A DNA stretch of 64,000 bases from Crassaminicella profunda (GTDB lineage Bacteria > Bacillota > Clostridia > Peptostreptococcales > Thermotaleaceae). The stretch spans positions 3,465,355 through 3,529,354 of the forward strand of contig NZ_CP082326.1 in NCBI RefSeq assembly GCF_019884785.1, written 5' to 3'. How positions within the stretch are numbered: the first letter of the stretch is position 1; each line of letters begins with the position of its first letter. Below the pieces are notes generated by a model. That model worked only from the letters and a program-made list of their open reading frames with translations, did not search any database and was not told the origin of the DNA. Below, piece by piece: positions 41,531 to 51,251 of the stretch. The position numbers and the translations under genes were made by a program.

Positions 41531-42859
41531 ATGTCAACAAAAAACTTGGTAGAGAGAGAAACTTGGACCAGTAAACTTGGATTTATTTTAGCTTGTATTG
41601 GCTCTGCCATCGGTCTAGGGAATATATGGATGTTTCCTTGGCGATTGGGACAATTTGGAGGAGCAGCCTTTCTCATTCCTTATCTAGTATTTGTTTTCTT
41701 ATTAGGAACAACTGGACTTATGGGTGAATTTGCATTAGGTCGGTCTCAACAAAGGGGTCCTATTGGTGCCTTTGAAAAAGTATTTAAAGACAAGAATCTT
41801 CCATTTGGTGGAATAATAGGAAGTATCCCTGCCATTGCAGTAGGAGGAATATTTACATTCTATTCTGTTGTAGTAGGATGGGTATTAAAATATTTTTCTT
41901 TAGCTGTATCAGGTGCATTTTCTCATATGAATATTGACAATGCCTTTGAAAATTTTGCAGGGCATCCTGAAAGTATTTTTTGGAATATACTTGCAATACT
42001 AATCACTCTAAGTATTGTTGTATTGGGCGTAAAACAAGGTATTGAAAAAGTGAATAAAATCATGATGCCATCATTATTTATCATTTTTATAATACTCTTA
42101 GTTCGTTCCTTATCCCTTTCAGGTTCTATTGATGGAGTAAAGTACTTGCTATTACCAGATTGGTCCTACCTACTTAAACCGATTACTTGGATTATGGCAT
42201 TGGGGCAAGCATTTTTTACAGTATCTTTAGGTGGAGGTGCTATGCTTGTACTAGGAAGTTATCTAAGAAGAGATGAGGATATTCCTTCATCTGCTATACA
42301 AACTGCCTTTTTTGATACAGGAGCAGCTTTCTTAGCAGCCTTCATCATTATCCCAGCAGCTTTTGCATTCAATTTAGATGTATCCGCTGGTCCTCCTCTG
42401 CTTTTTATTACTATGCCTCATATTTTTATAAAAATGAGCGGAGGAACTTTCTTTGGCATTGCATTTTTCTTATGTATTATATTTGCTGCCATCTCTACAG
42501 AAGTGGCTTTAATGGAAGTAATCGTAGAAGCCTTTATGGATCGACTAAGGTTTAGTAGAAAAAAAGGTGTTCTAACAGCTGCATGTATTGCCATTATTCT
42601 TGGTATTCCATTAGACTTGAATATGAACTTTTTTGGAAAATTTGCAGATTTTATCACCATTTATTTATTACCCCTTAGTGCACTTCTAGCTGCCATTACA
42701 TTTTTTTGGATTTATGGGGTAGAGCGTGCACGAGCTGAAGTCAATCGAGGAGCTTTACGACCATTAGGAAAATGGTGGGGCTTTTTTGCAAAATATGTTT
42801 TTGTCTTTGTAGCAGGTGCTGTTCTTATTTTAGGAATCATTTACGGTGGCATTGGTTAA
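41531..42859 (+). CDS. Neurotransmitter:sodium symporter (NSS/SNF) family transporter
   Basis: 442 residues with eleven to twelve membrane helices. The first helix reads LGFILACIGSAIGLGNIWMF, the family's Na+-binding signature; helix 6/8 segments GQAFFTVSLGGGAMLVLGSY and TEVALMEV also fit. Bacterial members (LeuT, TnaT, MhsT, Tyt1) import hydrophobic or aromatic amino acids with Na+. Substrate is not proven; the UAG-rich leader would fit a tryptophan transporter such as TnaT. ATG 41531 follows GAGGACGGTG; a GTG at 41522 overlaps it. A 24-bp palindromic terminator follows. Confidence 0.93.
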   Translation: MSTKNLVERETWTSKLGFILACIGSAIGLGNIWMFPWRLGQFGGAAFLIPYLVFVFLLGTTGLMGEFALGRSQQRGPIGAFEKVFKDKNLPFGGIIGSIPAIAVGGIFTFYSVVVGWVLKYFSLAVSGAFSHMNIDNAFENFAGHPESIFWNILAILITLSIVVLGVKQGIEKVNKIMMPSLFIIFIILLVRSLSLSGSIDGVKYLLLPDWSYLLKPITWIMALGQAFFTVSLGGGAMLVLGSYLRRDEDIPSSAIQTAFFDTGAAFLAAFIIIPAAFAFNLDVSAGPPLLFITMPHIFIKMSGGTFFGIAFFLCIIFAAISTEVALMEVIVEAFMDRLRFSRKKGVLTAACIAIILGIPLDLNMNFFGKFADFITIYLLPLSALLAAITFFWIYGVERARAEVNRGALRPLGKWWGFFAKYVFVFVAGAVLILGIIYGGIG

Positions 42860-42867
42860 AATCATAA

Positions 42868-42898
42868 TGGGCAAGGTTTATAAACCTTGCCCACTTTT
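42868..42898. terminator. Bidirectional terminator
   Basis: TGGGCAAGGTTT and AAACCTTGCCCA form a nearly loopless 12-bp arm pair (42868-42893), then CTTTTTA. It separates the NSS gene from the convergent response-regulator gene. Confidence 0.85.
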
Positions 42899-43587
42899 TA
42901 TATTTTAAATCGATATCCCACACCCCATAAGGTTTCAATATATGTGGGCTGCGATGTATCATATTCAATTTTTTCACGAATCCTTCTTATATGCACCGTT
43001 ACAGTGGATACATCTCCTAATGAATCCAGTCCCCATACTCTCTCAAAAATTTCTTCTTTACTAAATACACGATTCGGATTACTTGCTAATAATAATAATA
43101 CATCAAATTCTTTTGAAGCAAGATTAACTTCTTTATTATTTACATATACTCTTCTTGAATAAGCGTCTATGGAAAGACCATTCATTTCTATGATTTCATT
43201 TTCCTTTCTATCTTTATTAGTTAATCTTTCATATCTTTTCAAATGAGCTTTTACCCGAGCCACCAACTCATTTGGACTAAATGGCTTTGTAATATAATCA
43301 TCTGCCCCAAGACCTAATCCTCTGATTTTATCAATGCCCTCTCCTTTAGCTGAAACCATTAGTATTGGAATATCTAAAGTATCTCTTAATTCTTTACATA
43401 TTTGAAATCCATCCATCTCTGGAAGCATTAAATCCAGTATAATGAGATCAAATTTTTCCTTTTTTGCACGATTCATTCCCTTTATTCCTGTATTTTCAAT
43501 TTCTACAGAAAATCCATTAATCTCAAGATAGTCCCGTTCAAGTTCAGCAATACTAATATCATCTTCAACAATCAATATTTTTTTCAT
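42898..43587 (-). CDS. OmpR-family response regulator of the RND operon
   Basis: 229 residues. The receiver domain has the acidic pair Asp9-Asp10, phospho-acceptor Asp52 in LIILDLMLPEMDGF and the lysine in YITKPFSPNELV. The winged-helix domain has LASKEFDVLLLLASNPNRVF, VTVHIRRIREKI and GVGYRF. GGGGGAG precedes the ATG by about seven bases, inside the end of the kinase gene. It is the last gene of the minus-strand series RND pump, adaptor, kinase, regulator, and probably controls that pump in response to an envelope-active compound. Confidence 0.94.
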   Translation of the reverse strand: MKKILIVEDDISIAELERDYLEINGFSVEIENTGIKGMNRAKKEKFDLIILDLMLPEMDGFQICKELRDTLDIPILMVSAKGEGIDKIRGLGLGADDYITKPFSPNELVARVKAHLKRYERLTNKDRKENEIIEMNGLSIDAYSRRVYVNNKEVNLASKEFDVLLLLASNPNRVFSKEEIFERVWGLDSLGDVSTVTVHIRRIREKIEYDTSQPTYIETLWGVGYRFKI

Positions 43588-45052
43588 TTTCTTCTCCCCC
43601 TTTCAAACCCCTTAATGAGAAAAATATACTTGTTCCCTTATTTTTTACGCTTTCTGCCCACAGTTTTCCACCATGCTTTTCTATAATCTGCTTAGATATG
43701 GCAAGACCTAATCCACTGCCCCCTACAGAAGTATTTCTTGATGGATCTGCTCGATAGAATCTATCAAAGATATAGGGGATATCTTCTTTTGAAATTCCTT
43801 TTCCATTGTCTTTGATTTCAACTACTATATTTTCATCCTGTTTCTTCACCAAAATATCTATTTTAAGAGGTTCCTCCCCTTTATATTTCACAGAATTTCC
43901 TACAATATTCAGTACTACTCGCTTTAACTTTTGTAAATCTGCTCTTACAAAACTCCTTTCTTCTTCATATTCAAAATTTATTTTTCCACCTATTTTTTCT
44001 AAATCAAAACTTAAATCTTCCACGCTATATTTTAAAAATTCTATGAGATTCATATTCTGAAAGTCAAAGGATACTTTTTGTAAGTCTAACTTTGAAAAAA
44101 GGAACAATTCACCAATCAACCCTTCCATATGTCCTGCCTTTTCATAAATGGTATTGATATACTTGTCCATTTTTTCTGGCGTATCTGCAATACCATCTTT
44201 GATGCCTTCTATATATCCTTTTATGGACATAATAGGTGTCTTTAGGTCGTGGGATATATTTGAAATGAGATTTTTCCTATTCTCTTCATATTTTCTCTGT
44301 ACTTCGAGAGAATCTTTTAGTCGTATTCTCATTTCTTCAAGAACAAGACTTAAATCTCCTATTTCATCATTTAGATGTTTCTTGATTTCATAATCCAAAT
44401 TCCCTTTTTTCATTTCATTAGCAGCATATTCTAGCTTTTTGATAGATTTAATAATACTTTTGTAAACAAAGAAAGTTAACGTAAAAGTAGTTAGAATCAA
44501 TATGCTAATTACCATGAGAGTCATTCTATTCCTCGTTTCACTAAAGTCTTTTCTTGTTAAACTTACATCGGTACCCACAAATAAAGAAATTTCAGACCCA
44601 TCCTCTAAATAAAAATCATTTTGCATATTCAATACATAGCCAATTCCATGATTTCTATAAAATTCTGCTGATTGAAAAGGTTCATTAAAATCTGGTAATG
44701 TAGATATAAATCTATCATCTTTTAAAATTTTTGAAACATATATGATTTTATCATTTTTCCTCATTATGATCCCCGAATAATATTCTTCTAATTTTTTATC
44801 ATATTTCTTGATGTATGTAGAATCTATTAATTTCTCTTTATTATTGAGTATTTCTATATTCAATTGTCGGTTTATTTCTGTCTGCTTTACAATATATTTT
44901 CCTATAATTCTCATGGGATTGAAAATAATTTCCATATCTTCCTGTTCATTATCTCCAAAAACAATAAACATAGAATTTAGTAAAAGGATAATGATAATAG
45001 GAATAATAATCATCCCTGCATAAGAAAATAACAGTCTAAATTTTATAGACAT
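43565..45052 (-). CDS. Sensor histidine kinase of the RND operon
   Basis: 495 residues from ATG 45052. The first membrane helix (LLFSYAGMIIIPIIIILLLN) is followed by an extracellular sensor domain of about 140 residues, a second helix at about 176-198 (LMVISILILTTFTLTFFVY), a HAMP domain, HisKA with His268 in SNISHDLKTPIMSI, and HATPase with IVGNSVKYKG and GSGLGLAISKQI. GGAGG lies just upstream of the chosen ATG; an ATG 13 codons earlier lacks a site. It overlaps the regulator gene by 23 bases. It starts 42 bases after the adaptor stop and is very likely in the same transcript as the RND pump. Confidence 0.94.
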   Translation of the reverse strand: MSIKFRLLFSYAGMIIIPIIIILLLNSMFIVFGDNEQEDMEIIFNPMRIIGKYIVKQTEINRQLNIEILNNKEKLIDSTYIKKYDKKLEEYYSGIIMRKNDKIIYVSKILKDDRFISTLPDFNEPFQSAEFYRNHGIGYVLNMQNDFYLEDGSEISLFVGTDVSLTRKDFSETRNRMTLMVISILILTTFTLTFFVYKSIIKSIKKLEYAANEMKKGNLDYEIKKHLNDEIGDLSLVLEEMRIRLKDSLEVQRKYEENRKNLISNISHDLKTPIMSIKGYIEGIKDGIADTPEKMDKYINTIYEKAGHMEGLIGELFLFSKLDLQKVSFDFQNMNLIEFLKYSVEDLSFDLEKIGGKINFEYEEERSFVRADLQKLKRVVLNIVGNSVKYKGEEPLKIDILVKKQDENIVVEIKDNGKGISKEDIPYIFDRFYRADPSRNTSVGGSGLGLAISKQIIEKHGGKLWAESVKNKGTSIFFSLRGLKGGEENEKNIDC

Positions 45053-45094
45053 AAAAACCTCCAAATTTAAGGGAGAAAAATTTCTCCCCATATT

Positions 45095-46201
45095 TTATTC
45101 ATTGTAAGCTTCTTCATTGACAATATGAATCAAGCTTTTTTCATCTATATAATTCTGTCCCTTTACAATCAATAAATCTCCAACCTTCAACTTTCCTGCA
45201 ACTTGAACAGCTCCATCTTTTGTTATCTTTTTCTCTACAACTACTTTTTTAGGCTTATTTTCTTCTACAATATACACATAATTTTCATTTCCAATAGCAA
45301 GTATTGACTTTTTAGGTACTACGATTTGATTTTCTTTTTTTTCAACTTCAAATTTTACTTCTGCAAACATGCCTGGTTTTAAAACCCCTTCTTTGTTCTC
45401 TATTTGAATTTCAATAGGATAGATGTTCCCATTATCTGTTCCTACAGGACTGATCATTGTGATTTTCCCTATATACTCTTCATCTTGAACATTCACCTTT
45501 ACCTGATTTCCCATAGCAATTTTATTGATAACATCTTCTGAAACACTTGTCTTTGCTATTACTTTATCTGTTTTTACGATGACAAAATCAGCATTGGTAG
45601 TACTTTCTTTCACTTCTATATTCTTTTGTGCCACTACTCCAGTAATAGGGCTTTTCATGATTGTATCACTGATAGAAGCATCTAATGTTTTTGTATTGGA
45701 ATCAAAATCCCTTTGTGCTTGTTCATAATTTAATTTATTTTGTATATAAGCTTTCTCTGCATTCTCATAATCATTTTTTGATAAAGCACCTGATTCATAT
45801 AATGCTTTTGTATTATTAAAGTCATTGCTCGCATCTTCATAGTTTATTTTAGCATTTTCTAAAGCTTTTTTATATTGACTTTTTCTTAACTCAACATCTG
45901 TTATTAAATCTTCATTGTCTAAGGTATATAAAACATCTCCCTTTTTCACTAAATCTCCCACATCAAAATGAATACTTTTTACCTTTCCATTTTTTTTACT
46001 TGATACCTTAACTTCTTCACTAGCATAGATTTTCCCTGCTGCATGATAATCTTTTGTAATATTTTTTGATTCAACCTTTGAAACTTCTACTGCAATTTCT
46101 TCTTTTTCTATTACTTTCCCTTTTGCTTCTGATTTGGCACATCCAGATAATAAAAGTGCTGTTAAAAGGAATCCTAATATCCATAATTTTTTCGTTTTCA
46201 T
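45095..46201 (-). CDS. RND-type periplasmic-adaptor-like lipoprotein (MFP)
   Basis: 368 residues. A lipoprotein signal ends in LLSGCAKSE, with lipidated Cys at about residue 21. A lipoyl half (GKVKSIHFDVGDLVKKGDVL), a coiled-coil hairpin (about 85-160, with ALYESGALSKNDYENAEKAY), the second lipoyl half (MKSPITGVVAQKNIEVKEST), a beta-barrel and a membrane-proximal domain follow. It is the adaptor partner of the RND pump immediately upstream, 16 bases apart. In a Gram-positive cell it is anchored on the outer face of the cytoplasmic membrane. The third component of Gram-negative pumps, an outer-membrane channel, is absent as expected. Confidence 0.94.
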   Translation of the reverse strand: MKTKKLWILGFLLTALLLSGCAKSEAKGKVIEKEEIAVEVSKVESKNITKDYHAAGKIYASEEVKVSSKKNGKVKSIHFDVGDLVKKGDVLYTLDNEDLITDVELRKSQYKKALENAKINYEDASNDFNNTKALYESGALSKNDYENAEKAYIQNKLNYEQAQRDFDSNTKTLDASISDTIMKSPITGVVAQKNIEVKESTTNADFVIVKTDKVIAKTSVSEDVINKIAMGNQVKVNVQDEEYIGKITMISPVGTDNGNIYPIEIQIENKEGVLKPGMFAEVKFEVEKKENQIVVPKKSILAIGNENYVYIVEENKPKKVVVEKKITKDGAVQVAGKLKVGDLLIVKGQNYIDEKSLIHIVNEEAYNE

Positions 46202-46216
46202 TTTTTTCGCCCCTTC

Positions 46217-49200
46217 CTAAGATCTTTGATCTACAAAGATTGGAATCTTTCTTCTTATTTTTACTTTAAATTCTTCTACAACAGAATATAATATTGGAAT
46301 AAATATGAGAGTAAGCACAGTAGATGCAAGCAATCCAAAGATTAATGCAAATCCTAATTGTGCATAATCTGGTTCTTTTAAAGCTAAAGGAAGTATTCCT
46401 CCTATAGTAGTGATAGATGTTGCAAACACTGGTGCAAATCTAGTTTTTCCCGCTTCCTTTATAGCATCCATTAATTCATATCCTTGTTTTCTTAAATAAT
46501 TCGTATAATCTACAAGAACGATAGCATCATTTACAGCAATTCCTACTAATGAAACAATTCCCATAAATGAAAACAATCCAAAACTATTTCCTGTAATGAT
46601 CAATCCTATAATTGCCCCTATGGTGGCTAATGGTACTGAAAATAAAATGACCATTGGTTGAGATAATGAATTAAACTGAACGGCTAATATGATGAATACT
46701 AATAATATAGCAATCCCCATATTCATAAACATATCTGTAAAAGATTCTTGTATATCTTTTTTCTCTCCTCCAAAAGAAATTTCTACATCCTTTGGCAAAT
46801 GATAATCACTTATTTTTGATTGGAAATTTTTTACTACTTCTGTTGAATTGGCCCCTTTAGTCATATTGGATTCTACTTTAACAATCTTTTTTAAATCCTC
46901 ATGCTTGATCTTAGTAAAACCTTTTGATTCAACCAAAGATGCTACCTGTGAAAATAAAATCTTTTCTCCCTTATTAGATGTAAAATATATCTTCTCAAGA
47001 TCACTGATGGTTTTAATTTGCTGTTCATTTGTTCGTACAACAATATCGATCTCATCTTGATTTTCTTTGAATGTAGAAATTTTTGTCCCTTGAATAGCTT
47101 TTCTTATTTCAGAAGATGTATTTTTTACATCTAATCCTAGAATACTAGCTTTTTGTTTATCTATGATAACCTGAAGTTCAGGAGGACCATCCCCTACCGT
47201 ACTACTTGTTTCAGTTGTTCCATCTACTTCTTTCAAAATCTGCTCAAAATCATTCGCCACTTTTGTTAGACTTTCTAAGTTTTCTCCCTTTAGCTGAATA
47301 CTAATTGGTTTCCCTGAGGAAGGTCCCATTTTTTCTTCTCCAATAGTAATTTCAGCTCCTGCAACACTCTTTAAATCTTTTCTTACAGCATTAACAATCT
47401 CATTACTGCTTCTTTCTCTCTCCTTTGCATCTACTAAATCTATAGAAATCTCTGCTTTATTAATGGTACTTCCACCACCACGAAATCCTCCTGCTCCTTC
47501 ACTTCCAACTTTGCTTACAATGGTATTCATTTCTGGATAACTGAGTAGAATTTCTTCAATCTTTGTAACCGCTTCTCCTGTATCCTCTAATAAATATCCT
47601 GATGGCAATGCTACATCTATGGTAAAACTCGTACTGTCTGTCGTTGGAAATAGTTCGATTTTTAAAATTCCTAGAGGAATACTTAGTAAGCTTACAAAAA
47701 ATATAACGCCCCCTAGTATAATAATACCGATTCTTTTTATTTTACTTTTTAATAGGGTATTCATCATATTTGTATATTTTTTGATAATTTTTGATTCCCC
47801 ATGACCTTTATTAGAAGATTTGAATAGTTTTATATACATTGCTCCTGAAAAACCAAATGCACAAACCCATGATATAATCCCAATATTTCCGTCTTCTAAG
47901 AATGCAAATAATGAAAGAACAAATACAAATACTACAGATATGATTTTTCTATAAAATTCAAATTTACCTTTGTTTTTACTATTTTTTTCCTTATGCTTAC
48001 TTAGAAATCTTGAACATAAAACAGGTGTAACAATAATAGATACTACAAAGGATGTACCAATAGCAAACATAACAGTAATCGGAATAGTCTTTAAAAATTC
48101 TCCCATGATTCCTGATGTTAAAGCCATAGGATAAAAGGCTGCCATGGTGGTCAGTGTTGATGCAAATACAGCAGGTGCTACTTGGTTGGTAGCTACCTTT
48201 GAAGCATTCAATACATCCAATCCCTCGTCTCGAATTCTATCTATATTTTCCATAATCACAATGGCATTATCTACAAGCATCCCTAATGCTAAAATTAAGG
48301 CAAGCATAGACATGGTATTAAAGGTCATACCATTTTTTTGTAAAAGTACAAAACTTGTTAACAGTGTTAATGGAATTACAAAAGCTACAATAAGTGATTC
48401 TCTAAATCCTATAAACAAGAATAACACAAGAATAACTACCAAAAGCCCAGATAGCGCATTCCCCATTACATCATTTAACTTATCATCTACTTCTACTGCT
48501 ACATCTCCACTAATAGCAACTTCTACATCCTCTGGATATAAAGTCCCCTTACTGCTTTTTAGCAGTTCTTTTATTTGTCCACTAAGTCCTACGATGTCTG
48601 CATTGTTTTCCCTTGTAATAGACAAGGAAATAGTACGTTTGAAAGTTTGATCCTTAGAAACACCTTTTTCATATCGTTCCGAATAAGATGTAATTTTCTC
48701 GTAAGAATCTTTTACATTAGCAATGTTTTTTAAATAAATAGGCATTCCATTTTGCAACGCAACAATTGTGTTTTCTATTTCTTCGATTTTTGTAAATTCT
48801 CCTATGGTCCGAATATTAAATTGCATATGGTCCAATTCAATATCTCCACCAGGAACAATGGTGTTAGCATTAACGATGGCATTTCTTATTTGATCAATGG
48901 TAATATTGTATGTAGCTAGCTTTGAAGAATCTACATATATACTGATCTCTCGATTAGCCCCACCTACCATATTTACTTCACTAATGCCTTCTATCTTCTC
49001 TATCTCATCCTGAATATCTTCCGCCATATCTTTTAATATGGTTAAATCATAATCCCCACTAACATTTAAAGTCATGATAGGTTTATCACTAGTACTAAAT
49101 CCTTTTACAATGGGGGTATCGCTATCTGTAGGTAAATTGTTTTCGATTTCTGATATTTTATTTCTCATATCATTTACTTTTTCATCTATATCTGTTCCAA

Positions 49201-49516
49201 TTTCAAATTCGACAACGATACTCGAAATTCCATTACTAGATGTAGAAGTAATGGATTCAATATCATCCACATCCTTTAACTTGGTTTCTATTTTATCTGT
49301 AATCAAATTTTCCATTTCCTGTGGTGCTGCTCCCATATACGTGGTGGTAACCATTGCAAAGGGCAATGTGATTTCTGGCATTTCTTCTCTTGGTAAAGTA
49401 TTATAGGCGTTTAATCCCAACAAAAATATTGCTATAATAATTAAGTAAACAACTCTAAAGTTCTCAATAAAAAATTCTGATACTCTTCCTAATATATTTT
49501 TAGGGTCTTTATTCAC
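46217..49516 (-). CDS. RND-family efflux pump (AcrB/SwrC type)
   Basis: 1099 residues, the normal length of RND pumps. Twelve membrane helices in two sets frame two large extracellular loops. Family motifs are visible: REEMPEITLPFAMVTT near the N-terminus, the helix-4 LALILALGMLVDNAIVIMEN with the proton-relay Asp pattern, APAVFASTLTTMAAFYP, and in the second half VGIAVNDAIVLVDYTNYL and ATSITTIGGILPLAL. The closest described Gram-positive relative is SwrC/YerP, which exports surfactants and lipopeptides. GTG at 49516 is chosen since AAGGATGGTG precedes it. It heads an operon with the adaptor, kinase and regulator. Confidence 0.95.
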   Translation of the reverse strand: MNKDPKNILGRVSEFFIENFRVVYLIIIAIFLLGLNAYNTLPREEMPEITLPFAMVTTTYMGAAPQEMENLITDKIETKLKDVDDIESITSTSSNGISSIVVEFEIGTDIDEKVNDMRNKISEIENNLPTDSDTPIVKGFSTSDKPIMTLNVSGDYDLTILKDMAEDIQDEIEKIEGISEVNMVGGANREISIYVDSSKLATYNITIDQIRNAIVNANTIVPGGDIELDHMQFNIRTIGEFTKIEEIENTIVALQNGMPIYLKNIANVKDSYEKITSYSERYEKGVSKDQTFKRTISLSITRENNADIVGLSGQIKELLKSSKGTLYPEDVEVAISGDVAVEVDDKLNDVMGNALSGLLVVILVLFLFIGFRESLIVAFVIPLTLLTSFVLLQKNGMTFNTMSMLALILALGMLVDNAIVIMENIDRIRDEGLDVLNASKVATNQVAPAVFASTLTTMAAFYPMALTSGIMGEFLKTIPITVMFAIGTSFVVSIIVTPVLCSRFLSKHKEKNSKNKGKFEFYRKIISVVFVFVLSLFAFLEDGNIGIISWVCAFGFSGAMYIKLFKSSNKGHGESKIIKKYTNMMNTLLKSKIKRIGIIILGGVIFFVSLLSIPLGILKIELFPTTDSTSFTIDVALPSGYLLEDTGEAVTKIEEILLSYPEMNTIVSKVGSEGAGGFRGGGSTINKAEISIDLVDAKERERSSNEIVNAVRKDLKSVAGAEITIGEEKMGPSSGKPISIQLKGENLESLTKVANDFEQILKEVDGTTETSSTVGDGPPELQVIIDKQKASILGLDVKNTSSEIRKAIQGTKISTFKENQDEIDIVVRTNEQQIKTISDLEKIYFTSNKGEKILFSQVASLVESKGFTKIKHEDLKKIVKVESNMTKGANSTEVVKNFQSKISDYHLPKDVEISFGGEKKDIQESFTDMFMNMGIAILLVFIILAVQFNSLSQPMVILFSVPLATIGAIIGLIITGNSFGLFSFMGIVSLVGIAVNDAIVLVDYTNYLRKQGYELMDAIKEAGKTRFAPVFATSITTIGGILPLALKEPDYAQLGFALIFGLLASTVLTLIFIPILYSVVEEFKVKIRRKIPIFVDQRS

Positions 49517-49646
49517 GCTTCATCACCATCCTTTATTTTCTTATGCTTCTATATTAAGTCATAGAGATTAAAGAATTGGAAACGAATTATTAACTTTTTA
49601 TGAACAAAGAATAACAAAATTATTAATCCTATAATTTCCTAAAACA

Positions 49647-49674
49647 TAAAAAGCCACAATGTATGTGACTTTTT
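49647..49674 (-). terminator. Terminator of the polysaccharide deacetylase gene
   Basis: AAAAAG-C-CACA and TGTG-A-CTTTTT pair around ATGTA, with one mismatch. T-rich on both strands; it overlaps the stop codon region at 49673. Confidence 0.65.
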
Positions 49675-50848
49675 AATATTTTCTATTCCAAAAATTTATT
49701 GGCTGTTGATTTTTATTAATAGATACAGGATTGTAGCCATTTTCCTTTAGATATTTTAATATCTGGGGAAGAGCTTTTACAGTAGTACTTCTTTCATGCA
49801 ATAAGATCACAGGTATTTTCTGTTTTTTAACTTGTTTTTTTACATTTCTAATAATAACATTTGGAGAAATATTTTTCCCTAAACTATCTCTGCTATCCAC
49901 ATTCCAATCCCACATCTTATACCCGGCTGATTGAACAGCTTTCCTATAAGGCTTTGTCATATACGGTGCACTACCATAGGGAACTCGAATCAAGTTAGTT
50001 TTTGTACCGGTTACTTGTTGCAGTGATGTATTACAACTATTCATTTCTGAAACTACAGTATTTGGCGAACGATAAATTTTTCTTACATTATGACTGACAC
50101 CATGAAGTCCTACAGCATGTCCTTCATTGATTAACTTTCGAACAATATTTTTGTAGGTTCTTATTCTATTAGACAACATAAAAAAGGTAGCTTTGGCATG
50201 ATATTGATCTAAAATATGAATTATTTTTTCTGTATATATGGAAGGACCATCATCAAAGGTAATATAAACAATTTTCCCTTTTTTTCTTAGCAATAACCTT
50301 TTCCTTTCAGCTTCTGCTTCTTTTTTCTTTTGTATTTCTCCTAAAATTCTCTCTTTTTCTTTGAGAATTTTATTTTGAAGCATAAAAAACAGTTCATCAT
50401 CACCTACTGATAAAGTATTATCTTTTGCCCTTGCAATAGGTCCTTCATCAATATAGCTTACCTCATATCCAAAATAATTTGCTATAAACTTATACGGCGC
50501 CATCGTATGATCATTTTCTAAAAATATACAATCTGTAATAATCTGACCTTTATCTGTAAATAATGCCTTTAAAGAAAGATCTAAAACAATTTGTTGATCC
50601 TTTTTTGTAAGAAAAACACAATGACTACTTTTATCCCATCTTGTATGCACATTTAAATATTCGGCTAATGCACTTATAGGAACATAAGTAGTTCCTTTCC
50701 TTATTACAGGATAGGTATCATGAAAAGATACCAACTGATCATTTACTACAATGTAGACAAAATTATTTAAACTTTCATTAGCTGCAAAGCTTTGAAAGGG
50801 AAAAAATATAACGATTAATAAAGTAATAGCTATTATAAATTTTTTCAT
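49673..50848 (-). CDS. Secreted polysaccharide deacetylase with stalk domain
   Basis: 391 residues. A signal peptide (FIIAITLLIVIFFPFQSFAA) precedes a copper-amine-oxidase-like stalk domain (VIRKGTTYVPISALAEYLN, WDKSSHCVFLTKK), a charged helical linker (KEKERILGEIQKKKEAEAER), and a NodB homology domain. The deacetylase motifs are present: IVYITFDDGPS (metal Asp pair), GHAVGLHGVSHN (His ligands), LIRVPYGS, WDWNVDSRD and ILLHE. It removes N-acetyl groups from peptidoglycan or another wall glycan. The start at 50848 follows GAAAGGG; the longer frame lacks a site. Stalk plus deacetylase is a frequent clostridial combination. Confidence 0.93.
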   Translation of the reverse strand: MKKFIIAITLLIVIFFPFQSFAANESLNNFVYIVVNDQLVSFHDTYPVIRKGTTYVPISALAEYLNVHTRWDKSSHCVFLTKKDQQIVLDLSLKALFTDKGQIITDCIFLENDHTMAPYKFIANYFGYEVSYIDEGPIARAKDNTLSVGDDELFFMLQNKILKEKERILGEIQKKKEAEAERKRLLLRKKGKIVYITFDDGPSIYTEKIIHILDQYHAKATFFMLSNRIRTYKNIVRKLINEGHAVGLHGVSHNVRKIYRSPNTVVSEMNSCNTSLQQVTGTKTNLIRVPYGSAPYMTKPYRKAVQSAGYKMWDWNVDSRDSLGKNISPNVIIRNVKKQVKKQKIPVILLHERSTTVKALPQILKYLKENGYNPVSINKNQQPINFWNRKY

Positions 50849-51019
50849 AATCAAGACCCTTTCATTTTTATATAAACTTATCACTAAAAATAGTTTTTGT
50901 TTTTTTCTTTTATCAATTCCTTGTAGTTTTATGAAAGTTAACCAAAATTATTTTTCCTAAAATTCGTAGTATATTTTCATAAAGACATTGTAAAAAATAT
51001 AATAAAGAGGTGAAAACAT

Positions 51020-51232
51020 ATGACTAAAAACTTTATCGATCCAAATGCAGTAAAAGCATTAAGTCAAATGAAATATGAATTTGCAAACCAATTAGCTCTA
51101 GCAGAAAATTTTTTAGATAATAAAGGAAACTTGTCTTCTAGTCAAAATGTTTGTTTTGGTGGATATGTAGGTGGACACATGACAAGAAAACTTGTTGAAA
51201 TGGCTGAAAAGGATTTGATTAATAAAAAATAA
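51020..51232 (+). CDS. Alpha/beta-type small acid-soluble spore protein (SASP)
   Basis: 70 residues with the two conserved SASP blocks: ALSQMKYEFANQLAL (helix 1 with the GPR cleavage-site Glu region) and GGYVGGHMTRKLVEMAEKDL (helix 2). These proteins coat spore DNA, protect it from UV and heat, and are degraded at germination. The sequence departs from the usual pattern: an Asn/Phe/Leu-rich middle (ENFLDNKGNLSSSQNVCF) and a Cys replace the usual GADTTARANG loop. GAGGTG precedes the ATG. Expected in the forespore under sigma-G; I could not fix the promoter. Confidence 0.9.
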   Translation: MTKNFIDPNAVKALSQMKYEFANQLALAENFLDNKGNLSSSQNVCFGGYVGGHMTRKLVEMAEKDLINKK

Positions 51233-51251
51233 GTGGGAGGAAACTCCCACT
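51232..51251. terminator. Bidirectional terminator hairpin
   Basis: AGTGGGAG and CTCCCACT pair around GAAA. On the minus strand it is followed by TTATTTTTTATT, so it mainly ends the gene at 51250. Confidence 0.8.

Noticed and set aside
48144..48650. Plus-strand open frame of 168 codons
   Set aside because: Antisense to a membrane-helix-rich part of the RND pump; such shadows are common in AT-rich genomes and its composition is Ser/Ile/Thr-rich.
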